Shown here in pieces: positions 35,740 through 43,896 of a stretch of DNA of 64,000 bases (positions within the stretch are counted from its first letter, which is position 1; every line of letters starts with the position of its first letter). The notes under the pieces were generated by a model. The model saw nothing but the letters and a program-made list of their open reading frames with translations. It had not been told where the DNA came from and did not search any database. Source of the DNA: Chitinophaga pinensis DSM 2588 (GTDB lineage: Bacteria; Bacteroidota; Bacteroidia; Chitinophagales; Chitinophagaceae); NCBI RefSeq assembly GCF_000024005.1, contig NC_013132.1, forward strand, positions 8,984,001 to 9,048,000. The letters are read 5' to 3'. Both the position numbers and the translations under genes were made by a program.

Positions 35740-35774
35740 AATTCTTAATTCTTAATTCTTAATTCTTAATTCTT
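35740..35774. repeat. Five tandem AATTCTT units, inverted to the 35606 array
   Basis: Exact 7-bp units from 35740 to 35774. Their complement AAGAATT is closely related to the units at 35606-35639, so the two arrays can pair around the terminator hairpin. It ends three bases before the stop of the downstream gene. Confidence 0.9.
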
Positions 35775-35777
35775 AGT

Positions 35778-36794
35778 TTATTTCACCAGTTTGTATTCAA
35801 TTACCGGATAACCTCTTACACCACCGTCAGCAAGCCCCATACTCACGAATTTCAGTTTGTAATAGTTACCGTTAGCATCTTTCACTACATAATAGAAGTT
35901 CTTGTAGATACCAGCGCCGGTAGTCGCTCTCCAGCTGCTGCCAATCGCATCTCGTTTGTCAGAGAATGTCAGGGTAGCGATGTTGGAAGCAGAAAAGTTG
36001 TTATAACTGATCACAGTGCTGTCCACTTTAGCTGCGGTTACACCTGCATACTGGTTGGTCACCACGAAATCGGAGAAGAAATAAGGAATGGTCGCTGTAT
36101 AATAAGCAGCATAAGACCATGCGATATCCCAGTCAGCTTTCTTAGGCTCTATATTTACAGTGTTACCGTTCTCCAGGGAGAAGAAAGTAAAGTTGAAACT
36201 ATTATCTTTTGTGATAGTAGCTGTTTTAATGGTGGTTTCTTTCAGCTTTGCATACTGTAAAGTGTAACCATTGCCACTTCTTGTAACACGGATTTTATAC
36301 CAGGTAGCAGGATCGGTAGCGGAAGAAGTTTCTGGTTTCACCAGGTATACCTTGTTGTTTGCTTCTGTAGCAGACACTTCAGCGATAGCAGTTTTGGTCA
36401 GATCACCATATACGTCATCGATCATTGACAGTGTACCTTGTCCCTGTCCGATAGCCAGGGTGATACCTGCAGTATCTTCGATATTAACAGTACTGATATC
36501 CGTTTTATTCAAAGCCTTTGCACTGATAGCAGTGAAACCATTGAGGATAACACGGTATTCTGCACCACTATAGAAACCGAGGGACCAGCTGGTACGACCT
36601 CTTGTAGCAGTTGAGTCAGAGCTGAAATCTACATATACAGTATTTGGGGAGCCTGTGCCGCCACCGCCGTTCAGCGTAAGCTGAGAACCATCAGAAGGTG
36701 GTATTACAACGGTAGAGTCCTCGTCTTTACTACATGCACTGAATACGGTTCCAACAGCAAGTACGAGGAAAAGTCTGCTTAATTTCATAGCCAT
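35778..36794 (-). CDS. HmuY-family lipoprotein, two-module
   Basis: 338 residues. Lipobox GTVFSACSKD (Cys21). Two HmuY-like beta modules: first SPNTVYVDFSSDSTATRGRTSWSLGFYSG-type (about 49-80), second NGNTVNIEPKKADWDIAWSY (about 208-228), with C-terminal GVRGYPVIEYKLVK. It is longer than the other HmuY-like proteins here (231-262 residues). It follows the second TonB receptor by 31 bp and is the likely lipoprotein partner of that receptor. ATG 36794-36792, with an ATG two codons later also possible. Confidence 0.78.
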   Translation of the reverse strand: MAMKLSRLFLVLAVGTVFSACSKDEDSTVVIPPSDGSQLTLNGGGGTGSPNTVYVDFSSDSTATRGRTSWSLGFYSGAEYRVILNGFTAISAKALNKTDISTVNIEDTAGITLAIGQGQGTLSMIDDVYGDLTKTAIAEVSATEANNKVYLVKPETSSATDPATWYKIRVTRSGNGYTLQYAKLKETTIKTATITKDNSFNFTFFSLENGNTVNIEPKKADWDIAWSYAAYYTATIPYFFSDFVVTNQYAGVTAAKVDSTVISYNNFSASNIATLTFSDKRDAIGSSWRATTGAGIYKNFYYVVKDANGNYYKLKFVSMGLADGGVRGYPVIEYKLVK

Positions 36795-36825
36795 TTTTGT
36801 TTGATTGTATTTATTTGATCAATAA

Positions 36826-38907
36826 TTATTTGTTCCTGTTCCAGTTGAAGCTTAATCCTAGGAAATAAGACCGTCCATACCACATCGGCAATACGCCGCC
36901 TGCTGTATGCGCCTGTCCGCTGGTCAATGTTGAATTGTTAATATTGGTGTTATTAAACAAGTTTCTGACACCTACATTTACCGATACATATTTTGTAATG
37001 GTCTTGGTAGCGGTAAGATCTGCCTGATGAAAAGACTGTGTTCTTATCTCATGTATAAAAGAAGGAACGGCGGTGGTTACCTCTTCATAAGCAGGGCGTT
37101 CTCCGTTGAATTTATAAGAGAGATTCAGTGCACCTCCAATCTTTCTGAAATTGTAGGTAATATTGGCATTTACTTCCGGCATCCAGGTAAATTCCGGTGT
37201 TGGATAATCTTTGTTGTAGGCCGCATCATCGGAAAACTGATTATAGCGCGCGATGTAAGAAAAGCCGGCATTCACCTGCAGATCTTTCCAGTTAAACACC
37301 CCGCTTAATGTACCACCAGTCGTTTTAAACTTGCTGATGTTCACATAAGTAGACGTGTCCGATCCGTTAATCGTTGCAATATCTATCCTGTTATTGAAGT
37401 CATTGTAAAATCCGGTAGCAGTTACGCCTATGCGTACCGGCCCTTTCTCAAGCGCCTGCCAGCTGACAGAACCCGTGAAGCTATTGGAATATTCTGCTTT
37501 CAGATCACTGTTCCCTTTGATAGAGTGACTGGCGTCAAAGAAATAGAAATACAATTCCCGCAGGGCAGGCGCTCTGAAACCACGTGCATAAGAAAGGCGC
37601 AGATCCAGGTTATCCCGCAATGCAAGTTTTGTATTGACAGAAGGTATCACCGGCGGTGCATTGTATCCAGAGTTTTCAATCAGTCTTACACCCGGACGTA
37701 TATTCAACCAGTCTACCGGTTTGATCTCAGCAGAAAGGAATACGGAGTAATCATCGATATAAGGTGTACCCAGTATACGTTGTCCGGATGAACCATCGCG
37801 ACGGTATTCTATACCCGGCTGGAAAGACCATACCGGAGAAAAAGTATACTGTGCGGTTCCTCTGAAGAAAATCGTATTGAACTTAGATACATCCTGTGCA
37901 CCTGCGTCAGTTGCCAGTGCCTCTGTATTATTCGTAAAGTCTTTGATCGTGGTATGTGTGATACGTTTGTAATCCTGGTAAGAAGCAGTCGCATTAATGC
38001 CCAGGTCCTTATTCACCTGCCATACGGCTTGTGCCTGATGCGTAAAGCGGTCTGTCAGGTAATGCTGATCTGTAGCCTTTCCGTTATCATAATTAATATC
38101 ACCCCGGCTTGCAATATCTTCATCGAGATAATCCAGCCGGTACCATACTTTCAGTTGCTCATTGCTGTATCCAAAGGTACCATTGGCAATAAGCTGATCT
38201 TTCGGTTTCCAGGCTTTCCGGCGACCAGTAAGTGAATCACTCCATCCACCGAAATTATTCCTGGTAAAACCAGCGCCGGCAAAGAAGCCTTTGTGTCCCC
38301 ACTGCACACCGATGCTCTCATTATGCACTCCTTCACCTTTGAAAGCAGCATACTCTTTACCAACGGTTTCTTCCTGTACACGGGCAGTAACAGACAACTG
38401 TTCCTTTCCGTGATATTTTTTAGTGATGATGTTGATCACACCTGCCAATGCGTCTGTGCCATAGACGACTGACATGGGACCTTCAACGATCTCTATTCTT
38501 TCGATGGTATTGATATCTATCTGAGAAAGACTCTGACGGGCGCTACCTCTGTCTACCAATGGAATCCCATCCAGTAAGATCTTTACGTTCGTACCGGACA
38601 TTCCCATGATTTCCACATCTGTTTCACCCAATGTGGCATCATTGGAAAATCGCACGCCTAACTGGTTATCCAGTACACCGAGTACATTAGTAGCGCCGCG
38701 TAGTTTTATATATTCACTGGAAATGGTTCTTACCTGATATACAGACTGCTTCAGGGATTGTGGAGCATACTGACCGGTTACCACTACGTCGCGCAGACGT
38801 ACGGAATCGGCAATAACACTGTCAGGCGCTTTCTGCTTTGCAGACTGCGCCCACGCACTATTGCATAAGACAATAGACAGACCTAACACAATTAATTGTG
38901 ACCTCAT
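36826..38907 (-). CDS. TonB-dependent receptor, HmuR-like
   Basis: 693 residues from ATG 38907, chosen because it begins the clean signal peptide MRSQLIVLGLSIVLCNSAWA; an upstream in-frame ATG (38946) would add 13 residues. Plug domain (about 45-160) has LRDVVVTGQYAPQ, GATNVLGVLDNQLGVRF, KILLDGIPLVDRGSARQSL and IEIVEGPMSVVYGTDALAGVINI. The barrel ends in a Phe-rich FLGLSFNWNRNK. Different from the receptor at 33316 but of the same size and class, so two heme receptors may act in parallel. Its promoter holds the paired repeats and its leader is about 180 nt. Confidence 0.9.
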   Translation of the reverse strand: MRSQLIVLGLSIVLCNSAWAQSAKQKAPDSVIADSVRLRDVVVTGQYAPQSLKQSVYQVRTISSEYIKLRGATNVLGVLDNQLGVRFSNDATLGETDVEIMGMSGTNVKILLDGIPLVDRGSARQSLSQIDINTIERIEIVEGPMSVVYGTDALAGVINIITKKYHGKEQLSVTARVQEETVGKEYAAFKGEGVHNESIGVQWGHKGFFAGAGFTRNNFGGWSDSLTGRRKAWKPKDQLIANGTFGYSNEQLKVWYRLDYLDEDIASRGDINYDNGKATDQHYLTDRFTHQAQAVWQVNKDLGINATASYQDYKRITHTTIKDFTNNTEALATDAGAQDVSKFNTIFFRGTAQYTFSPVWSFQPGIEYRRDGSSGQRILGTPYIDDYSVFLSAEIKPVDWLNIRPGVRLIENSGYNAPPVIPSVNTKLALRDNLDLRLSYARGFRAPALRELYFYFFDASHSIKGNSDLKAEYSNSFTGSVSWQALEKGPVRIGVTATGFYNDFNNRIDIATINGSDTSTYVNISKFKTTGGTLSGVFNWKDLQVNAGFSYIARYNQFSDDAAYNKDYPTPEFTWMPEVNANITYNFRKIGGALNLSYKFNGERPAYEEVTTAVPSFIHEIRTQSFHQADLTATKTITKYVSVNVGVRNLFNNTNINNSTLTSGQAHTAGGVLPMWYGRSYFLGLSFNWNRNK

Positions 38908-39098
38908 AAAGTATAGTAGCATTGACCCCTTTAAAAAAAATTGCATAAAAATCCCTTGCCGTTGTATTCAACAATCGACACAACGACGCATACTGTTACC
39001 TACGGTTAAATGAATAATGCTTCTGTATTACACAAACTGCGGGCGGAGATTGCAGCCATGGTATAATACCGGATATCTGGCGGAGTAAATAATGCATG

Positions 39099-39166
39099 CA
39101 AGATAAGCATGCGTTGGGCGAACACGTTTATCTATTCAGGAAAAAGACTTACGCAATAAGGAAAAA
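39099..39166 (-). promoter_or_regulatory. Paired-repeat promoter of the second TonB receptor operon (site 4 of 6)
   Basis: The position expected for the -7 box, 39099-39106, reads CAAGATAA (TTATCTTG on the minus strand), four of six consensus positions. CAGGAAAAA (GG 39139, +33) and ACGCAATAAGGAAAAA (GG 39160, +54) give the 21-bp period. TACTCCGCC (39079-39087 minus) follows 11 bp downstream. The weak -7 box fits an activator-dependent promoter. Confidence 0.7.
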
Positions 39167-39168
39167 CA

Positions 39169-39486
39169 CTAGCGGATCAGATCATATACCTGTTGCAATA
39201 GGATCGCTTCACCCATCGCCTCCTTCATATCCAGCCATTCCTGCAACGTAAACGTAAAACTGATATCTCTGCATGGCGAATGCACGATGACTCTTTCCTC
39301 TCCATCAGGAAACATCATGCTGCAATCGTAGAAGTCCTGGTGTTCGAGTGTCTCATGAAATAATTGAAAATCTTTAGGTGTGAAATTCAGGATAAGGTTA
39401 TTATGCCATATATATACGGTCTGGCAATTTGCACAATGGCTGATCTGCGCCTTATTCTTATTCCACAATGGTCTGATATCGCACAT
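39169..39486 (-). CDS. Small Cys-containing protein, DUF6686-like
   Basis: 105 residues from the ATG at 39486. HCANCQTVYIWHNN (about 19) contains a Cys-x-x-Cys, followed by NLILNFTPKDFQLF and a C-terminal segment. The pattern is like a Bacteroidota family of about 100 residues found near heme uptake genes, with a zinc or heme-binding Cys motif as a possibility. A TTG further upstream (39651) would add 55 residues of unusual Cys-rich sequence; the ATG is preferred. It has its own paired-repeat promoter rather than reading on from hmuS. Function unknown. Confidence 0.65.
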   Translation of the reverse strand: MCDIRPLWNKNKAQISHCANCQTVYIWHNNLILNFTPKDFQLFHETLEHQDFYDCSMMFPDGEERVIVHSPCRDISFTFTLQEWLDMKEAMGEAILLQQVYDLIR

Positions 39487-39802
39487 ATATTTTTGTTTAA
39501 GGGTTTGTGTTGTAATCTGGATCGCCAGGCAGTGCGCACACTGCCGGCAATAGCAGATAAACTTCACTGATAAAGGGTTCTTGAGGATAGTATAATTTCT
39601 TTTTGGAGCTGACAAACAATGGATGTTTGCAGCAATAAATGCTAATATCAATTACTCTTTCGCACAGATCAAAAGTACTACGTTGTGTGAAGGATAGACG
39701 CTCAAATAAGGAAAACGATTTGTCAATTAGGGAAAAACAAAAGCGCCTCCATGTAAATGAAGGCGCTTCAACTATTGCAGGTTTATAGAAAACGATTGTT
39801 CA
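39487..39802. other. Intergenic region carrying promoter of the DUF6686-like gene
   Basis: 316 bp between hmuS and the DUF6686-like gene. Apart from the paired-repeat promoter at 39670-39736 and a 184-nt leader, no gene or hairpin terminator was seen. Confidence 0.5.
39670..39736 (-). promoter_or_regulatory. Paired-repeat promoter of the DUF6686-like gene (site 5 of 6)
   Basis: CAAAAGTA (39670-39677) is a perfect minus-strand -7 box TACTTTTG. CAAATAAGGAAAA (GG 39710, +33) and CAATTAGGGAAAAA (GG 39731, +54) have the exact 21-bp period. Confidence 0.75.
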
Positions 39803-40837
39803 TTACAGACTCGCTGCCAATGCTCTCCATGGTTCCAGTTCAGGATTACCTGGTTTACGTTTACCAAAGAATTGAGCAATCATTTCACCCGCAGCATCAA
39901 ACACTTCCAGTGAAGTAACTATACCATCTACAGAAGGTTTTTCCACCACCCAACTTTGTGCAATGGTATCTGTTCTGAGATGCAGATTGAAGTCTTCGTC
40001 CATTACATTGATCCAGTTTGGAATTTCAAGGATCTTCTGTACAGGACCAGTATGAATTTCGATATTGCCCGGGTTACCTACAAACACCATTATTTCAAGA
40101 CCAGTAGCGGAAGCCTGGTTAAGCAATGTTTTTACACATTCACTGTTTACGCGGCGGGAGAATTTACCTTCCGCCAGCTCAAGTGCCCCTGTTCTCGATA
40201 ATTTATGCTTCATCAGCAATGGGAAGAAATCATGCGTATCCTGTAAGTTTGCCCATCCTTCCAGGAAGGATGCAGCATCTGCGTTTGCATCATTATATAC
40301 CGGTGAGGCGGGCGCTGGCGCAACAGGAATAGCAGCGACCTGCTCAGCAGCCGTGAAATCACTTACCACTTTATCCCATGCGCTGAGATCCGTCTGATCT
40401 ACCGCATATATCTTCATGATAGCGCCGCCTTGTGCGTCAAAGAGCTGAATAGATTTTTTGAAACCGATACTTTCATCATTTTCTACTGCGAAGCCATACT
40501 TCCAGCGGGAAAAGAACATACGCAGATCGATGTCTTTACCTAATACGGTACCGACATGTTTGTTTTCAGTATTTACTATTTCAAAAACGCCTTTACGTTC
40601 TATTACACAATTTTCATTGCGGGTCAGCACCATCACTTTACCTAATGCCGGCATTGCCTGCATGAGTGCAGGAAATTCATTCTTCAAGTGCTTAACGGTT
40701 GTTCCGGTGCAGGCGGCGACGATTTCGCCTTCGCTCACTTGCAGCTGATGAGCAGCATCACGGATTCTTGTTTTCGGATGTTGTTCACGGAAATTCAGCC
40801 ATTGTTCTTTTAATGTAGAAGTCGCAGTTGCATTCAT
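39803..40837 (-). CDS. hmuS: HemS/HmuS heme-binding, heme-utilisation protein
   Basis: Cytoplasmic protein that takes imported heme and stores, passes or degrades it. 344 residues made of two HemS halves: ALGKVMVLTRNENCVIERKGVFE, GKDIDLRMFFSRWKYGFAVE and SIQLFDAQGGAIMKIYAVD in the first half, and SATGLEIMVFVGNPGNIEIHTGPVQKI with LRTDTIAQSWVVEKPSVDGI and VTSLEVFDAAGEMIAQFFGKR in the second (parts quoted separately). It starts 4 bp after hmuV and ends the operon. Since a heme oxygenase is encoded 15 kb away, HmuS may pass heme to it. Confidence 0.94.
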   Translation of the reverse strand: MNATATSTLKEQWLNFREQHPKTRIRDAAHQLQVSEGEIVAACTGTTVKHLKNEFPALMQAMPALGKVMVLTRNENCVIERKGVFEIVNTENKHVGTVLGKDIDLRMFFSRWKYGFAVENDESIGFKKSIQLFDAQGGAIMKIYAVDQTDLSAWDKVVSDFTAAEQVAAIPVAPAPASPVYNDANADAASFLEGWANLQDTHDFFPLLMKHKLSRTGALELAEGKFSRRVNSECVKTLLNQASATGLEIMVFVGNPGNIEIHTGPVQKILEIPNWINVMDEDFNLHLRTDTIAQSWVVEKPSVDGIVTSLEVFDAAGEMIAQFFGKRKPGNPELEPWRALAASL

Positions 40838-40841
40838 TGGA

Positions 40842-41690
40842 TTACAATACGTTTATTGCCTTTTCGGCAGGTGATTTAAAAAGGCCGTCGGCAGCGGCGG
40901 TTACCACCAGCGGATAATGACATTGAGGATGTTCCAGTACGGCTACTTCCACACCGAAACAGTCTTTAATATGTGCAGGTCGCAGGATTTCTTCCACTGT
41001 ACCCTGTGCATATACGCCTCCATCTTTTAACAGCAGCATTCTGTTTGCATAAGCAGCAGCTAACTGAAAGTCGTGCAGCACGGCTACTACCAATACGCCG
41101 CTGGCAGCGAGAGAGGTAGCCAGTTGCAGGGATAACTGCTGATGAAGAATATCCATACCCGTCACCGGTTCATCGAGCAGCAGCATCTTTTTACCGGTAT
41201 AATCGGTGGCCCGCAGATCGGGCGCCTCCAGTAGCTGCGCCAGTACCCGGGCCATCTGCACACGTTGTTTCTGTCCTCCTGATAGCGTCGGATATGTCCT
41301 TTCCCGCAGGTTGTATACCTGCATCGTCTTCAGTGCGTAGGTTACGATCTCTTTATCCAGCGCAGTAAGATGCGTATTGTATACATAACGCCCCATGTTC
41401 ACTACTTCCATTACGGAGAAAGGCTGATTCAATGTGATCTGTTGTGACAATACGGCACGCATCCTGGCCTGGGCATCTACCGGTAATGTTTTCAATTCAT
41501 TGCCGGCAATGTTCACACTACCCTGATAGTGCATATACTCCCCTGCTATTACTTTCAGCAGTGTTGATTTACCCGCTCCATTGGCCCCCATGATCACACA
41601 GAGTTCGCCGGCATTCGCATCCATGCTTACACCACGCAATATCTGTGCTTTTCCCAGGGACAGTGATATATCTTTTGCACGCAACATCAT
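40842..41690 (-). CDS. hmuV: Heme ABC transporter ATP-binding protein
   Basis: 282 residues. Walker A MGANGAGKSTLLKVI, signature LSGGQKQRVQMARVL, Walker B KMLLLDEPVTGMDILHQ and VLHDFQLAAAYANRM. The insertion LEAPDLRATDYTGK between signature and Walker B is seen in HmuV-type heme importers. The start ATG overlaps the end of hmuU by 4 bp, so the two are translationally coupled. Confidence 0.95.
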   Translation of the reverse strand: MMLRAKDISLSLGKAQILRGVSMDANAGELCVIMGANGAGKSTLLKVIAGEYMHYQGSVNIAGNELKTLPVDAQARMRAVLSQQITLNQPFSVMEVVNMGRYVYNTHLTALDKEIVTYALKTMQVYNLRERTYPTLSGGQKQRVQMARVLAQLLEAPDLRATDYTGKKMLLLDEPVTGMDILHQQLSLQLATSLAASGVLVVAVLHDFQLAAAYANRMLLLKDGGVYAQGTVEEILRPAHIKDCFGVEVAVLEHPQCHYPLVVTAAADGLFKSPAEKAINVL

Positions 41691-42742
41691 GCCAGTATAG
41701 TCCTTTTTTCTTTAATAATCAGCCATAGGAAGAAAGGCGCTCCTATGACCGCTGTAATAATACCTACGGGTAATTCAGCAGGCGCAACGATAGTACGGCA
41801 TAACAGGTCTGCAACTGTCAGCAGCACTGCTCCTGATAATGCGGAACCGGGTATCAGTATCCGGTAATCCGGTCCGGTGAACTGCCTTACAATATGTGGT
41901 ACGATCAGTCCGATAAATCCGATGATACCTGCCACTGCCACACCCGCAGCTACCGCCATCGTGGCCAGTATGACCAGTAATGCTTTCAGTTTAGGTACGC
42001 CTACACCACTGTGCATCGCTTCTCTTTCACCAAGTGCTAGCAGATTCAGTGCCGGCGCCAGGCGCGGCAGCACTATCAACGGAATGATAATGAAAGGTGC
42101 AATACCTGCAACAGTTTTCCAGTTGGCGCCGCCCAGACTACCCAATGACCAGAACGTAATGCTACGCAGCTGTTCATTGTTGGCCAGGTACGTCATCAAA
42201 CCAGTCACTGATTCACACAATGCCCTTACTGCAATACCCGCCAGCAGCAACGTAGAGATAACTGCCTGTCCGCCGGTACGCGCAATGCGAAAGATGAAAA
42301 GTGTTGTGATGATTGCTCCGGCAAATGCTGCAAGATTCAATGCATAAAAATTCAGGGCCGGTGCACTTTGAAAAACGGGTAATGTATGCTGTACAATAAT
42401 CATTACTACCGCCCCCATTGATGCTCCCGAACTAATACCGATCAATCCTGGATCTGCCAGCGGATTCCGCAGTAAACCCTGTAAGGAAGCACCTGCCAGT
42501 CCCAATCCTGCTCCTATCAATACACTCAGTACAACTCTCGGCAAGCGGATCATCCACAGTACACCCGGCATATTTTCTTCGTAGGCCACAGGAAGGTGTA
42601 TGCCTGTTTTCTCCAATAATATGGCAAGCACCTGTATAGGAGACATGTGCATCGCACCTGTACCTGTCGCCAGCAGTATTACGACAATCAGCAAGACGCT
42701 TAAAATCGTAATACTGCCGGCGCGTTTTATGTTGATACTCAT
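41687..42742 (-). CDS. hmuU: Heme ABC transporter permease
   Basis: 351 residues, FecCD/BtuC family with about ten membrane helices. RLPRVVLSVLIGAGLGLAGASLQGLLRNPLADPGLIG is the family signature (long; at about 66-103). Other helices include SGVGVPKLKALLVILATMAVAAGVAVAGIIGFIGLIVPH. Two copies form the channel of the inner membrane importer with HmuV. Starts 5 bp after hmuT. Confidence 0.94.
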   Translation of the reverse strand: MSINIKRAGSITILSVLLIVVILLATGTGAMHMSPIQVLAILLEKTGIHLPVAYEENMPGVLWMIRLPRVVLSVLIGAGLGLAGASLQGLLRNPLADPGLIGISSGASMGAVVMIIVQHTLPVFQSAPALNFYALNLAAFAGAIITTLFIFRIARTGGQAVISTLLLAGIAVRALCESVTGLMTYLANNEQLRSITFWSLGSLGGANWKTVAGIAPFIIIPLIVLPRLAPALNLLALGEREAMHSGVGVPKLKALLVILATMAVAAGVAVAGIIGFIGLIVPHIVRQFTGPDYRILIPGSALSGAVLLTVADLLCRTIVAPAELPVGIITAVIGAPFFLWLIIKEKRTILA

Positions 42743-42747
42743 CTTTA

Positions 42748-43581
42748 TTAGTTCAGCTTCGTAGAAAGCTCCTGTACGGCCTGAATCACACGCGGTCCAA
42801 ATCCTGTCAGCAGCTGGCCATCCATGGTAATCACTTTCTTTTGTTTGCCTGCATTCGTTTGGGCAACGCCCTGTACTTTCAGCAGACCGTCTACGCCACC
42901 CATACTCTTTAATCCGTCATCAAACATGAGGATCACATCCGGATTAGCAGTTACCAGCGCTTCCGGCGTCAGTGGTTTGAAATCATTAAAACCATTGGCA
43001 GCGTTCCGTGCACCGGCAAGGGCAATAATCTTGTCTAGCGGTGTTTCTTTACCTGCCACCATCATGGTACCTGCGCCACGCGCATAGATAAACAGTACCT
43101 TTTTGGGGTGTGACTGTACATGTAAAGTCTTTTGTTCTTTATCCAGCTGTTTGATCAGCGCTGTACCTTTTTCAGGCACATTCAATGCAGCAGCCACGTC
43201 TGTAATCAGCTTTTTAGTGCCGGCTACGGAAAACTCCTGCTTCATCTGTATAGTTTTTACACCTACATTCTTAAACTGGTCAATAACAGCAGGCTGGATA
43301 AAATTATCTGTAGCGAGAATCAGGTCTGGCTGTAATGCCAGTACCGGCTCAGCGGAAATATTACGGTTGTGGCCTACTTTAGTCACCTCTTTCATGCTGG
43401 CAGGATAGGTGCTGGTGACATCCACCCCTACCAGTGATTTTTCAAATCCCAGTGCACACACGATCTCGGTAACCGCACCATTCAGTGATACAATACGTTT
43501 CTGCGCATTCACATTCATCGTCGCCAACAGGCATACAGCAAAGGATACGATCATTGCACGTATCCGCATATGATTCATCAT
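42748..43581 (-). CDS. hmuT: Heme ABC transporter periplasmic binding protein
   Basis: 277 residues with signal peptide (about 1-26, ending NVNAQ). The mature protein has the two lobes joined by a long helix of class III binding proteins; RIVSLNGAVTEIVCALGFE and VGVDVTSTYPA are the usual HmuT/BtuF start, and LTGFGPRVIQAVQELS the end. ATG 43581-43579; ATG 43569 is possible. The hmuS gene in the same operon makes heme the best substrate, although this protein family also includes cobalamin carriers. Confidence 0.9.
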   Translation of the reverse strand: MMNHMRIRAMIVSFAVCLLATMNVNAQKRIVSLNGAVTEIVCALGFEKSLVGVDVTSTYPASMKEVTKVGHNRNISAEPVLALQPDLILATDNFIQPAVIDQFKNVGVKTIQMKQEFSVAGTKKLITDVAAALNVPEKGTALIKQLDKEQKTLHVQSHPKKVLFIYARGAGTMMVAGKETPLDKIIALAGARNAANGFNDFKPLTPEALVTANPDVILMFDDGLKSMGGVDGLLKVQGVAQTNAGKQKKVITMDGQLLTGFGPRVIQAVQELSTKLN

Positions 43582-43619
43582 AAGTTTGAATAAATAAGAT
43601 TGATTAATACACTGGAAAG

Positions 43620-43662
43620 AAAAAATTAATGGTTGACCCTACCCGGGGTTTGGGCCAACCAT
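43620..43662 (-). terminator. Leader terminator upstream of hmuT
   Basis: On the minus strand ATGGTTGGCCC (43662-43652) pairs with GGGTCAACCAT (43639-43629), 11 bp with one G-U pair, then TAA and six T. Position within the leader and 39 bp before hmuT implies premature termination. Confidence 0.82.
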
Positions 43663-43886
43663 CGCTTACCGTAAGCATTTTACTCCGCCATGCTCCGGCA
43701 AGATCTTAGCAATAAGTTATCGGGTACCAGACACCGGGAAGTACAGTATTGACACAGCAGTGCCCTTTACGGAACTTCGCAGTTTTCCGGTACAGTTTAC
43801 CAGTAATGAAAAAAATTAAGAGTACCTGACAGCCGAAAATGATATAAGGATATATCAGAAATGGTCTGACAGTTGCGGCGGAGTAA
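43620..43886 (-). ncRNA. Candidate riboswitch/attenuator leader of hmuTUVS
   Basis: The predicted transcript starts near 43890. Its first bases TTACTCCGCC (43877-43886, minus strand) are perfectly complementary to GGCGGAGTAA (43680-43689, minus strand), forming a 10-bp helix that closes a domain of about 190 nt. Inside it a hairpin TGATATA/TATATCA (43840-43857) and a GC-rich part with TACCGG and GGTACC elements can be seen. The domain is followed by a small 6-bp hairpin (43664-43676) and by an intrinsic terminator (43620-43662) 39 bp before hmuT. This is the layout of a ligand-controlled leader. Weak resemblance to cobalamin aptamers (segments AACTGTACC, GCACTG, GTCTGGTACC) is not enough for naming it. 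Confidence 0.5.
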
Positions 43887-43896
43887 TTGAGTAGTG

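Noticed and set aside
35606..35774. Repeats as a CRISPR array
   Set aside because: Units are 7 bp, contiguous and without spacers, and no cas gene is present.
40842..43581. Cobalamin (BtuFCD) rather than heme transporter
   Set aside because: The operon ends in hmuS, the HmuV-type insertion is present and two HmuR/HmuY operons lie next to it; heme fits better.
43680..43886. Definite cobalamin riboswitch
   Set aside because: Only short segments resemble the aptamer and the conserved B12 box is not intact; kept as an unnamed candidate leader RNA.
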